Source: Gymnorhina tibicen (Eukaryota > Chordata > Aves > Passeriformes > Artamidae). From it: a DNA stretch of 64,000 nt. Below are positions 36,839 through 48,700 of this stretch, piece by piece. The position numbers were made by a program, and so were the translations under genes. Each line of letters opens with the position of its first letter. The first letter of the stretch is position 1. A model generated the notes under the pieces. That model was not told the DNA's origin. It was given only the letters and a program-made list of their open reading frames with translations, and did no database searches. The stretch lies in the NCBI GenBank assembly GCA_013399875.1, contig VXAZ01018984.1, positions 4,186,772-4,250,771 of the forward strand, read 5' to 3'.

Positions 36839-36863
36839 GGAAACGTCCCTTTTGGACGTTTCC
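36839..36863 (+). repeat. Perfect hairpin in LTR 3' end
   Basis: GGAAACGTCC (36839-36848) and its exact complement GGACGTTTCC (36854-36863) flank a 5-base loop, 24 bases from the end of the element. Confidence 0.92.
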
Positions 36864-36892
36864 CTGAATTTGGCCTAAACGATTACATTCTG

Positions 36893-39800
36893 TCATCAAA
36901 TATTAAAAAATCCCTCTGGTTAGGTCACACTGATAACAACCTTTGCAATAGGTTGCTCATAATCTTGAATTTCTGCAAATGTTGTGTTAGCAGCAGAACA
37001 CTCTAGAGGCCTTTTCCCTTCTAAAAACTGCTCTGGATAAAGTGTGAGATCTGCTGTGTATATTGAGAATATTTACTTGTAACAGAGTCACTGCCTTAAA
37101 TAAGAGCAATCTCCAGGTTGCTTTACCTTCTGCTCTAAATCCAAAGCTTGAGGATTAGAATGGGTTATCCCTTTTCCCCTAATCCACAAGGCTCCACTGG
37201 GGACAGCACATGCAAGCATGCAAGTCCCAGGACACTGAGGACATCTGCTATGCTAAGAAAAGTGCAGTTGCAAAATGTCGTGGTAGCACTTGCACTGTCA
37301 GGACTTTTAACCAAAGAAGGTGCCATGAATTTCATACACGGTCGGACCAGAAAGGCTTTCAGGAGAATGCATTCTATCCCAAACCACGTCCCACTCAACT
37401 GTCATCATCTGAGCACTCAACTTTATGTCTGGTATATCTTGAATGAATTATTTTTGAGAACTCATAGTCAAAACAAAAACAAACAAACAAACAAACAAAC
37501 TCCTCCAAGAAATAAACAATAACAAACACAAACCCCCCAAACAGCTAATGCAACAGGTGAACATACAAGAGTTATTTGCAGCAGCTAAATAAGCTCAGTT
37601 TTACTTTCCAGTCACCGAGCCATGTCTTCAGCTAATTTAAATTCACAGAAATTTGTGAAATTCAATGGAAAAGTTCTAATTACTATTCCAAGATTTACCA
37701 AAAATGGAAAGGTTTTAAGATTATTCATAAATCAAAACATGATTGCCTACACCCCTGTCCTGCATCTCAATTTCCCAGTCACCTTCTCCTGGCCACTAAA
37801 ATGTGCTCGGACCTCGGAATCTCCTGTCCAAGAACTCATAATCCTACACACTTCCAAATGTTTTTGGGAGAGAGGTCTTTCAGCTGATTTCCTAACTATT
37901 TTGCAAGCAAGTATGACTCTATTCTGACAAATCCTCAGTGAGTTAAAACAAAACTGAAAAGAAAAGCAGATTCTGGTAAGTGAAAAAGCATCATGGGTTG
38001 AACCTATGATAAACTGTGAAACAGCAATGCCAACTGCCTTAGAGAAAGAGACCTAAAAACAGACTAAATGGTCCTCCATACAAGAAAGCTAGAACTAAAA
38101 CAACACTTCTACCTTTAACAAGTCAAAAATAATAATGAATATTCCCAAGATGCAGAAACTGGAACCTGATTGGAGAAAAAAAGTCTTATTTCTTTTACTT
38201 ACTAATCAGTTTTTAAAAGATGTATCTAGTCATCTTTGTGGTTTTGAGGCTTTCTAGCTAATAGTTTGGAGACTTTAAATGTCTTTACTGCTTCAGAAAA
38301 ACAAAACCAACATGTAAAGTAAGTTCAAATTAAATTCAAGAGAACCTACATTGCCTTAACACCAAAGCAAAGAACCGTGCACTTTGCCTTTTTAAGTGGA
38401 ATCTCAGAGGATCAGAATCTGTTTCTCTCTCTTATGTCCCTGGTTATTTGACAAAGAAGCTCTTGCCTTCAGCTGCCCTGAGTGAGAATATATAGGCTGC
38501 TCGTTTTGCTTATCTTGCAAGCCCTACAGACGAACCTTCCCCACATCCAGGCACACGGGCAGAGTCGAGCTCTGAGAGCTCTGCTCTGCGAACAGCTCCG
38601 TCTGACACAGCCCCAAGTTGCCCTGTCCCCATTCCTGCAGCAGCAGCAGCTCTTCTCCTCCCTTCTGCCAGGCGGTTTAGGAAACCCATCCCTTGACATC
38701 TGCCCCAGCCATCTCTTCAGCAGACACAGAGGACAGACATTCCCTCTGTACCCCTGCCCACTCCTACTGTTCTGGTGCTCAGATGAACACACAGGAGAAG
38801 TTGGCACTAATAAAAACACCAGACAAGGCTCTTATAAAGACTTCTTGTCTCATCTCAGGTGGGCAAGGCTTACAAAAATTAATCCACTGCTGCTGACAGG
38901 GGTTCCTAGCTAATAAAGCCACCAGAATTTGGGCAGGAGAGTGTCAGCTAGGCAGGAGTTAACACAAATCACACTGTCCCTTAAACTCTGTGGCCTTAGT
39001 CTGAATCAGTTCAGACCCTGTTAATGTGCCAATTTTCAGGAAGCATGCGTGGGTGCTGGGGAAAAGTATTGAAGTTTTTCTGCTTCTTCCAGAAAAAAAT
39101 AACATAAACACACATGCTTATTAATAGAGTGGGAAAAAATGCACATCTCTGCTCTGTATCATTCTTTGGTTATTTTCACCAATAAAATTTACTTTTCCTT
39201 TTTGGCAGACATGCTATTTTTATGTTTGGAAGTTTGTCTGTATTTCAAAGGGAGGGATTTTCTTTGACAATGTAAAAGAGAAGCAAACAAACTAGCAGAG
39301 AAAACACATGGGTCACTGGGACCAGTGCCGACATAAGCCTTCAAATAAACTTTGTCTTAGGTTTGTTTTGTCGTTTATACAAGAAATTTGGTTCTCTTTT
39401 TCAAAGTGTGCCTCTGGGCAACTACACAAATCCTATTCCATTAGTGTAATTGTACTAATTTTAATCACAAGCAGCTTGTAATCACTGAAATACCTTCTGA
39501 CTAAAACTATTAAAGCATTTGACAGTGATGCATGCAAAACAGCATCCTGTGATTAGGTTGTATCATTAGTGGGAGATGTTTCAGCTCATATGATTAAATC
39601 TTCTTGACATTTGGTATTACATTTGCGATGGCTGTTTGATCATGCACTCGCACACATGACAACAAATCTGCACTCATTCAGACAAGGTCAGCACAGAAAT
39701 GCTGTAAACAGTATAACAAGCAGCCTTGCATTTGTCCACATGGAACAGAAAGAAAGAACCTGTCTTGAAATCAATGAAATACCCAAGAGCCTTGCTGCTG

Positions 39801-39994
39801 TGGTCAATTTTCTCAGTGCAAGCACCGGCTTAAAGACATTTTGCCCCTAACAGCTAATCCTTGGCCTGCAGTTGTACCAGTACAGCTTGGACATGGAAAA
39901 GAACTGACAGGAAAACTTCTGTGCCAGTCTCCCAATCCATTTCACCCTTTTATCTCACTGACTACTGCCACAACTGAAGATGAAAAACTAGCCT
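36893..39994. other. Non-coding stretch
   Basis: It contains an (AAAC)n tract at 37471-37500 and a GC-richer patch at about 38560-38790. The open frames there start with GTG or lack any recognisable domain. No exon was recognised. Confidence 0.6.
37471..37500. repeat. (AAAC)n simple repeat
   Basis: About seven CAAA/AAAC units with one interruption near the start. Confidence 0.93.
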
Positions 39995-40570
39995 GTTCTA
40001 AGGAAAGTTTCCTGTCTAACCACTCTGTCAGTCACACTCCCACCACCCCAGGCCATCTCTGCTGAGACTGAAGCCCCTTGGCAGCAGGGGGTTCCAGTGG
40101 CCCCATGGATGCCCCACTGCACTCCCCACACTCCCAAACTCCCAGTCAGACAGGTTTCCCTCACTGGCTGAAGCCCGGATTTCCCATAGCAGAATCCCAG
40201 ATGTCAGCATCCTTCACACAATTTAATCGTGCTTCAGTAACAGCTGAACAGAAACAGCTCCAGCTGGTACCTCTGAGGAAGGACCCAGAAAAAAAGAATC
40301 CCTGGGCTTTTGTACCCTCACAGTCTAAGTGTGCCTTAGTCTGGGGTCTTCCTGCTGAACCATTGGTTCCTGTTGGGCCTGAGTGTCTGGTCCCCTGTCT
40401 GGAGCTCCAGGTCCCTGTGCCCTTTGTGGTGGAAAGGGCTGGTGCCACGTCATGGACCCTTGCCTGGGGCTCCAGCTGTTCCCCCCACCCAGGAAAAACC
40501 TGCAGCTCCCACTGCAGCTGCTCCCTGAGCCACTGGCACTACGTGTATCCCTCAACCCTGTAGCCACTTC
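39995..40570. mobile_element. Dispersed repeat of unknown family, longer copy (A)
   Basis: It shares two blocks with 60386-60640: a short one (CTAAGGAAAG-TTCCTGTCT-ACCAC) and a long one starting CTGGTACCTCTGAGGAAGGA and including CTTAGTCTGGGGTCTTCCTG. Between the blocks this copy has about 235 bases absent from the other, and inside the long block about 46 more. Both copies lie in the same orientation about 20 kb apart. The minus-strand text looks like LTR-retrotransposon material, but I cannot name the family or the true ends. A 161-codon open frame across it (40078-40563) is part of the repeat, not a host gene. Confidence 0.75.
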
Positions 40571-43500
40571 AGCTGGCAGAGCCCTTGGCAGCTCCAAAAC
40601 TACATTCCTTCCAGCAGCAGTGTGTACAGCCACACTGATTTAAGGTAGCCACCAAAGTGTGGGTTTAAAATAAAAGCATTGGGTTCTACTTCAAATAATG
40701 TCATGGTCTGGGGACAAACTGTTCTGAGCATGTTCTCTTTGATACCCCATAAGCTGCAAACTGCTGTTTCCATCTCCCTAGTGTCTGGCCAGCATCCTGG
40801 TACAGATGGCTGTTGTACATGTCTCTGCCAGGACAGCCAAATTGCCAAGGCTGTGTGGTGCTGACATCCCCAATCAGCCAGGGAGAAACCTTTATTTAGG
40901 CACAGTTACACTGGCAGAAGATGAGTTTTGGCAGCACAGACTGCACTGGCACAGGATGAAGTGAACAGAATTTGTTCAAAGCACAGATTTGCTTTCCTTG
41001 AATGTACCAGGCTTATCAAAGCACTTTTGTTAAATTCCCACTGCATGCATGGCACACAATTCCAACAGGACCAGGATTTTCCTCTCAAAACCATAAGCTG
41101 TGTCATGAGGAACTGCTAAGTTCATTCCCACTGGGAAACAACTGTGATTTGAGAAGCCTTCCGTATCATCAATTTATTTTGAGGATGTAATACACACAAA
41201 AAGTCTCTACAGGCAACTCCACTGCATGTGCTGGCCCAAGATTGAAGAGCTGTAATTTTGGAGGATGCAAAGCTGTTATGAAGAGGTAGATCACAGATAT
41301 ATTCTGTTTATTTGTACACAGAGGAAACTTTCAGCAGTGTGTATCACCCCAGAAACTTTTTCCTTTTATTTTTCAGAAGTAATCCCTTACCAGAAGCAGG
41401 CAAATGACAATGAACTAGAGGCACATTTTGGTCTTAGGGGTCTGATGAGAAGTGAAAAGTAACATGACCACTGCAAGCATTCCTGAATTAGAGGTAATCA
41501 AGATCCTGAGAAGATCACTAGAGGCGGGTCAGTCTTCTTAAACCCTTTGTCATCTTAAAGCAATCAGTTCCAATTTCATTTGCTTTCAGTCAAAAGACAG
41601 CCTTCAGCTAAAAGCATTTATTCAATTAAGACATTTACACTGAGTCTGTTGAAGTGCAGGCTGACAATGTTTACTTACCCAGAAATTCCTACCTCGTTTT
41701 CACTCTCTGTCTGAAACTCCTCTTGTCCGTTGTCTTTTTTTTTTTTAAAGGAAAAGCAGAGAGCCCAAGCAGGGTAAATCAGCTCATTAAAGGACTGGAT
41801 GAGCACCAGAGCCAAAGCCATGGAATCAGGCAGAGAAGGAGCACAGAGGGAGCTGAGTGGTTAAACTGAGATGGCCTTTGTCACTACTCAGAGAGAAGGA
41901 ATACTTGTGGAACAAGATTTTGGTTTCCCCTTTTTTTGCTTCTTTTTACTCAAGGGGTGACAGGAGATCGCACCACAATGGCATTTCACTATTATTTCCA
42001 AGCAGAAAATTCCAGTTAAATTGTCAAGTTAAATGTCCAGGAAGTAGACAGGGAACTTAACAAAAAACCAGGTGTTTTCCACTACACACTGTAGTTCTGC
42101 TGTAACCTCGAAATTCAGTACCGATTCAATGAAATCACCTCAAAATCCAAGCCCAATTACACGTGAACTTTTACTGAGTTTCAGATGAACTCTAGATTAA
42201 TGTTTTTGGCCAGAAACTGTGGGAAATATTTTCACTTCATATGACCAAACCACAAAAAGGATGAAAATAAGCAGTTTAAGCTGAGCTTTGTTTTGAAAGA
42301 TTTTGCAAAATGAAGCCCAGTTACTGGGAATTCACATGATACAAACCCAGAAATAAAACCTCCACAAAGTCCCTGAGAAATGAAGCAGGACTATTTGACA
42401 CTCTGCTCCTACTTTCCTTTAAGTGTTCCTAAATGGCAATTATTGTTACTGTTTTCCATGCTTCTTTTTCCAAGTTTGTACATGAAAACTCAGATCTACC
42501 TCAAACATCTACCCTTCTGCTGAGGGATTATGTTGAAGGAGCATAGCTTTGTGTTTGTATATTTTTGCTTGTGTACTTGTTTGGGTATTTTAATGTGAAA
42601 AAGAAAACCCCACAAGTCTCTGTTTTGCAACTGAGTGTTTGTTTCGGCAAATATAAGTTTAACATTGAAAACAGGGACTCAACAAACCAATCTTGTCATA
42701 ATCAATATTCCTGATCCTAAGTAAAGGCAGAAAGCACTTTTGAGTTGTATTTGTTCCAGTTTGAATTGCAATCACCGCAAGGTTACTGCTGACATCAAAA
42801 CAGCACTCGAGGGTAAGGCTCTGAACTAAATCTGTGTGTTGGGCTGTCTGAAGGCTCCTGAAATGCTGCATTTCAGAACAGTTAAGGAATAACTGGACAT
42901 GGCGTTGTGGCAACAGCACAGCCCTGGAGGGTAGCTAGTGCTGCTGGAGACACACTAACAAAAATGCTTCCATAGAGGCCACGCAACCAAGTCTTCAGAG
43001 ATATGCTGAAATCCTGAGGCCCAAAGGAATTTTTGACAATATACAATCTGCTGCATGGAGTTTGCCTTAGGAGCCAAGCATCCCCTCGGTTGATATTCCA
43101 GCACAAGCTGAGCTGCCCCTGCCTGTTGGCAGCATTTCATGTATTTCCTCAACATTGTGTGATGTCCCTGTCTATAGCAGGGATCATCTTAAAATTTAGA
43201 TGCCATGCATTCATTGGGGCACTTCCAAGTTCTTACAGAGATCCAGGTTGAGACCCAGAGATCCCCTGGGACCCATTTCTGTAGCAGAACAAACTGGCAC
43301 TCAAATACTCACCTCCTCCTCCTCAAGCACCACCACTCCACTCTATGCATCTTCTCATGTCATTTCAGTGTGCTGAGTGAAGGTGCTCTAAAATCCTATT
43401 ACAACAGGGTTCAGTGAAACAGCACGTTGCAAATACCCTTCCATTAGGAGTTACGGGCAATGCCTCCTTTTGCAATGCATTTACTTGGCTCTGTAAATAT

Positions 43501-44480
43501 CCAGGGCAAAGAGTAACCCTTGGCTAGTAACACAACCCAGTGATACGGTCAGTACACTTAAGTTTACTGACAAGAGGCTGGAGCAGTCTGATGCTGTGGA
43601 AAACCAGAAACCGGGCACCAGCTATGCCTGTATTCAGAGTTGCTTGCTGGCACACAGTATCTTTCCCTTAGCAGGCACCAGGAACTATTACAAAAAAAAT
43701 CATCAGGAAGACCCCATGCTCTTTTTATCCCTGAAGGAATTATTTAGAGACACATTATGCTTCAGATCTTCAAGTCAAAAATTTGCAGAGACATTTCAGA
43801 GAGAATGACATATGCTGGAAGTCAATTTTAAAGGTATTACCAAAGTCTGAGGAGTTAAAAGCACATTCTGACATTGAATAATTTTTAAAGCGCTCAGGAG
43901 CCTTTGCAGCTTCTTCTAACTGTGTCATTAAATACCATAATTTCTGAAGAAGCAAAGGATTCAGGAAACTCCTTCAGAGTCTTAGTCAATTTGCTGTTTA
44001 TTTACTGTAAGCCAGCTCTTCTTATGAGGAAGTTCCATGCCAGGTTAATAAACTCGCAGTAACAACTGCAAGGTTATAAAGGGCTAAATCACGCCCCTGT
44101 AGGATCTGGCCCCAGATTAGTGTGATGAAAGACTGCATTGTGCCATGGGAAGGTTGAACACAAGCTGGGTTGCCTAGGACACTTCCAGGGCTGGAAGAAC
44201 CCTGCCAGGCCACTCAGGCACGTCCCCAGGGTGGCTCAGAAGGGGATATTTTCTCCAGTATAGAGCAGGCTGGAGCTTTGCCGCTCACTTCAATAAGCTG
44301 AACTGGGTTGTTTGGAAATTCCCTGAAAACCTGAGTAATAAGCTTTTAGAAATTATGGGAGGGGGATTTTCTCAGAAGAAATGAGAGTATTAGCCTATCT
44401 GCAGAAAGACCTACAAATAGAGAAAAAAATAAAAGGAAAAGAGAAGAAAATCCAGAAATTTCGTTCTCCAATGGACATAC
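40571..44480. other. Non-coding stretch
   Basis: No gene or repeat family was recognised. The sequence just after the dispersed repeat (to about 40900) is moderately GC-rich and may be part of the same element, but this cannot be shown from the window. Confidence 0.55.
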
Positions 44481-44537
44481 CGTAAATACACTGTATCCCA
44501 CCAGCTCAATCAGCTGAGTAGCTGTGCCACCCTTAAC
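44481..44537 (-). other. Exon-like 57-bp segment of unknown origin
   Basis: On the minus strand a TTGTTTTCTAG acceptor is followed by 57 bases open in one frame only (VKGGTATQLIELVGYSVFT) and a GTATGT donor. The coding match to any protein is not recognised. Such a combination can occur by chance in 64 kb, so it is only a candidate alternative exon or a transposon relic. Confidence 0.15.
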
Positions 44538-47500
44538 CTAGAAAACAAAACCGCCCAACCAAAACTAACCCATCTGGGCTGGGGGAATTCACATTTCTGG
44601 TGTCAGGGGAATTTTGACATGATCTTATCTTTACTTAAAGGCACACACAGAGACACCAAAAGCCTGTGTAAGCAATCTAAAAGCTTGCCTAACCAGCTGA
44701 GAGTTATTTTTTTCTTATTTTACTCCTACATTATGACTCTGTTTTGATATTTGCCCATTATCAATAACCAGTAATGCTAAAGACACTTTTCCCAGCAGCA
44801 CCATCAAGAGTGCAAGATTTGCCAGCTGTGCCAGTTCCTCATCTAGCTGCCAAATCCAGTCTTTGGACAATCCTGGTGCAAGAAAGACCAGCCCTTTATG
44901 CCAGTGGGGCTGATGTGGCTTTTTCCAGGTAGCTGCTCAGGAGCTCCTGTGTCTATTTCAGGAGCAGCTCCATTTCTGCTGGGTACCACCCCCCTCATGA
45001 ACTGTGTAATACCATCAAGGCTTGGGGGAGATGCTTTGATTTGAAACTTTATACTTAGCATAGAACAACAAGATGGTAAGGAAGATGAAGAGATTAATAC
45101 TCAAAGGCATTTTGAGCAGATACATTTGCTGTCTGGAAACTGGAAATTTTTCTACCGAGAATTTAAAAAATAGTTCATCTAAGTGGAGCCAAATGGGTGC
45201 AGTAACTGCACCGAAGCTGCTTGCTTGGAGCAAATTCAAAATAAGGAAATTGGAGGTCAAAATGGAATTAGTGCTAACAGTCCCATTTGGGCTGCATCCT
45301 GAGAGCTTTGCATGGTATTTTTCACATTTTGTTTTTCAAGTTAATTTTTTTCTGAGGCAGCTGATCTTGTGATATTCTATCATGTTAGTCTCCCCTCCTA
45401 CAGTGACAGAGCTTCCTGCCTGTGAGTTGAAATGAAGAAACTTCTTGAAAAGGTCTAATTGTTTTGGGGGCTTTTTTTTTCCCCCCCTAAGGTGGATCTG
45501 AGGGAATGTTAGGAAAGATGGCCCTGCAGTCACCAATCTGCTTGGGAAATGAGAGCACCTGCCGTGAACTCTCAGCAAATTAACCCCACTGACATAACTC
45601 CTGACCAACAAAACAGGAAGAATAATACACAGATTTGTCATCCTTTGCCTCATGTACCAAAAATACTGTTTTGTTGAAGCACACTGTCTTCTCAGTCTTT
45701 AAAGAGCGTGGCGTGGGTGCCTGGTACCAGATGTTCACAACAGAAATTCTGAACAATGCCACCTCCCCCGCCAAGCCTGAAGGACACTGAAGTGAAGAGA
45801 GAAAAAGCATCTCTGGAAAAGCCGGAGGCTGATACTGTTGAGGATAATGACAGACAGGAGCCACACAAAACTGAGGGAAGGAAATGGAATCTCTGAAAAT
45901 TACTAATAACGAGCAGTTTCCTTTTGAGATTAATAAGCCATGGGAAGCAATGGCTCTTACAGGACAAGGAGGCTGGACAGCCCCGCAGCAAGAAGAAAGC
46001 CACCCTGTTTTTGTAAATGGCATTTTTCTGTCTCAGTCCCTTGTATGACATAGTTCTGCTCCACAATTTTCCCCGATTATTTCTCCATTTTCCAGTGGAT
46101 GGAGACATATTTATTCTCACTCTGTTTAGTTGTGTAAGTGACTTTCTGCTGCATGCAGATGGCCTTTTTATGGAAAAACAAAGGATAGATAGCTCTCCAT
46201 GTGCTTTTTTTTCTTTTTTCCTGCTGAATGACCTTTCTATTCACCAGTTCATCTCAGCAATCATATGAGGAACACGGGAGGTTTTCTGATCGTTTGCTTT
46301 TTTTTAACCACAGTTGGGCAAGGCTTCAGTTCTAGCCTATGAGAGCTTCCCACAATACTCTCTAAATTAGCAGTTCTTTCAGGCTGCAGCTCTCAAAGGG
46401 ACCAGCACATTTGCATCGGTGACAGCCAACTACTGCTCCAGGGTCACTCCAGTCACATTTCTTTTGCATCAAGTTGACACTCAAGGTCAAACGACATGTT
46501 AGCTTTGACACTGCAGTGATATTTGACTTCATCAGCCTCTCAAGGTCAGGCTGTTCTTGGCTGAGCAGCACAGACAAAGGAGCCTGCTTGCCTCCCTCTG
46601 CTTGGGCTGTGAAATGATGGAGCAGTTACTTCTACAGGAGGATAAATGGTAGGCAGAAGAGAACTGCTGGCTGAGACTCAAGTTCCCTTTTTTGCTGCTA
46701 TTGCTATAGTAGCATAACAAAATAATCACACCTTTCTTGCTAAGGTAGAAGAACTGAAAGCCCACCAGTGTGTCCAGTTCATCATTAGGCTATGCTAGTA
46801 CCCTCCTTATTACAGATTACAGATTACTCCCTCACTGTAGGATATATGCCGTGAAATTCTCAGGACAGAGTTGCCTCATGCCCTTACAATCAAAAGCTGT
46901 GTTATTTCCTCTAATGCTCACATGCAAACTAGCGACTTACATTCACTTCATTCATTCACCTGATCAATCTGTGTCCCACATCAGTTCAGAGAAATCAAAA
47001 GCATTAACCCTCTAATATAAAAGCTGAGTTTTAATTGCTTGATAATAAGAAACAAACCATCTTTACAGCCCCTGACAATCAAGCAGATTCTTAAATGGGC
47101 AGTGGCAGACAAGGGGGGCTGTGAGGCATGTGTGCACTTCCACAGCACTACACACACACATGTGATAAAGAACCTCTGTTTACTTTTGCAACATCTGGGA
47201 AAGCATCCTGGAGACAGACATGTAATTTAAAATCCAGAACCAAAACAGGCAAAGGAAGACTATTCACCTTATTGAAGACACCGTGATTTGGACAAGTGAC
47301 GTCCTTCCTACTATATAAAATTACTGCAAGGGTGAACCAGAACTTGGATATTTATGTCTGAGAACAGTCCTAAAAGTGAGCTGCACTGCATGCAGACTGA
47401 AAAACAGACAAAGTGACACATTCATCTTACATAACACCATAAAAAAAGAAAACTTGCTACAACTCAAAACTAAAAGAAAAAAAAAATCGATCAGGACATA

Positions 47501-48482
47501 AATGTCTTCTGGCTACCGCACAAACAGCCACCTCAGCATCTTCTGCAGCTCTAATTGCACTTTGGCTCAAAACCTCCAGTATAACTCAGTAAAAATAAAT
47601 AAATAATAGCAGATGAACACGTCTGTCCCTTTGTAAACACAGGAGAAAACCATCTATACAACACCTATTACTTCAATAAAGTCTTTTGAAGCAAAGTATG
47701 TGAAGAAATGTCATATAAGAAACAAAGTCAAATCATGGCATTTGAAAACCAAACACACTTCTGTTTGGCTGAAGTAATTTCTCTTTTTTCCATGCCTTAA
47801 ACATTTGTTCTGCAATTAGAAAATGTCTTGACTGAATTTTATTCAATACCATTCTAGCTGCTGCTTCTTTTTCATCTGGGTCTCCTTTTATTTGGTCCGT
47901 CATACCAAAATAAACTCATGGAAGCCAAAATGCTCTGTTTTGATGCTATTAGTTTGTTACTTTTTCCCTCACTAAAGAATCTCCAGATCCAGCTTAGTCC
48001 TTCTCAGCTGATCTTTGGAAAGTCTTTCCTCTTTCAGCATTCTAACCCAACTTGCTGTTTTTAACAGGGTTTAGCAGTGAGTTGTCTTGTACTAAGATAA
48101 TATAAACCTCTTTTCTTCCACTCCAAATGCTAGAAGAGAAAAGTGGTAAGTAACAAAACTTGATGATTAAAACAACTTGAAAATAGTACAAAATAACTTC
48201 TCAAATTCTACCATCACATACAATATACCTCCTTATCCTCTTTTCTACTCAGAATCTTCTGGAATAGCTGTTGATACCCGGGCAAGGACAGTGTGAAATG
48301 TACTTTGACATAGTTTGCATAGAGAAAACCCTCCTTCTTCCTTCTTGCTTTTTGGCAGTTTCTCCTCAACTTCTTGCACCTTCCCCTGCCTGAGCTGCAG
48401 CACTGGAATGGGAATTTCTGAAATACTTTTCCTAGTCTCTATCACCTTCCTTTTCTCCATCTCGTACTTCAGAAAGTAGACC
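44538..48482. other. Non-coding stretch
   Basis: A region at about 45580-46120 has long overlapping open frames on the minus strand (up to 147 codons) without any recognisable domain or splice context. No RNA gene or clear transposon was seen. Confidence 0.55.
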
Positions 48483-48700
48483 TGACTATGAGGAAGAACT
48501 TCTTTACTGTGAGGGTGACTAAGCACTGGAACAGGCTGCCCAGAGAGGTTGTGGAGTCTTCTTCACTGAAAATATTCAAAATCCTTCTGGATACAATCCC
48601 AAGTCACATGCTCCAGGGGACCCTCCTTGAGCAGGGCCATTGGACTAGATGTCCTTCAGTGGTCCTTTGCAACTTTACACGTCTGTAATTCTGTGACCTA
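48483..48700 (+). mobile_element. CR1 LINE 3' end
   Basis: The plus strand matches the conserved CR1 3' terminus: AAGAACTTCTTTACTGTGAG, AAGCACTGGAACAGGCTGCC, CAGAGAGGTTGTGGAGTCTT, then TTGAGCAGGGCCATTGGACT and AGATGTCCTTCAGTGGTCCT, ending at a TCTGTAATTCTGTGA octamer-like tail. The peptide RKNFFTVRVTKHWNRLPREV is the end of ORF2. It is a 5'-truncated copy, as most CR1 insertions are. Confidence 0.93.

Larger units (their letters stand above)
36228..36887 (+). mobile_element. Solo LTR of an endogenous retrovirus (ERVL-like by target-site length)
   Basis: The 660-bp element starts TGTCTTGGGG and ends GATTACA, i.e. TG...CA. It is flanked by a perfect 5-bp target-site duplication TTCTG (36223-36227 and 36888-36892). 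A polyadenylation signal AATAAA at 36737-36742 sets the plus orientation. A GC-rich block with G8C6 (about 36584-36602) precedes the signal, and a 10-bp-stem hairpin lies near the 3' end. No internal gag, pol or env sequence or second LTR is seen, so it is a solo LTR formed by LTR-LTR recombination. The 5-bp duplication suggests an ERVL-type integrase; the family assignment and passerine affinity are from memory. Confidence 0.9.

Noticed and set aside
38482..38913. 143-codon frame with a hydrophobic N terminus (RIYRLLVLLILQ)
   Set aside because: It starts with GTG rather than ATG, has no splice or promoter context, and no family resemblance.
40078..40563. 161-codon plus-strand open frame, the longest in the window apart from frames crossing the N gap
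   Set aside because: It lies wholly inside the dispersed repeat shared with 60.4 kb. The related copy lacks about 235 and 46 bases of it, and no domain is recognised.
45580..46120. Overlapping minus-strand frames of 147 and 142 codons
   Set aside because: The second lacks an ATG start. Composition looks like antisense pyrimidine-rich non-coding DNA, and no motif or exon boundary supports them.
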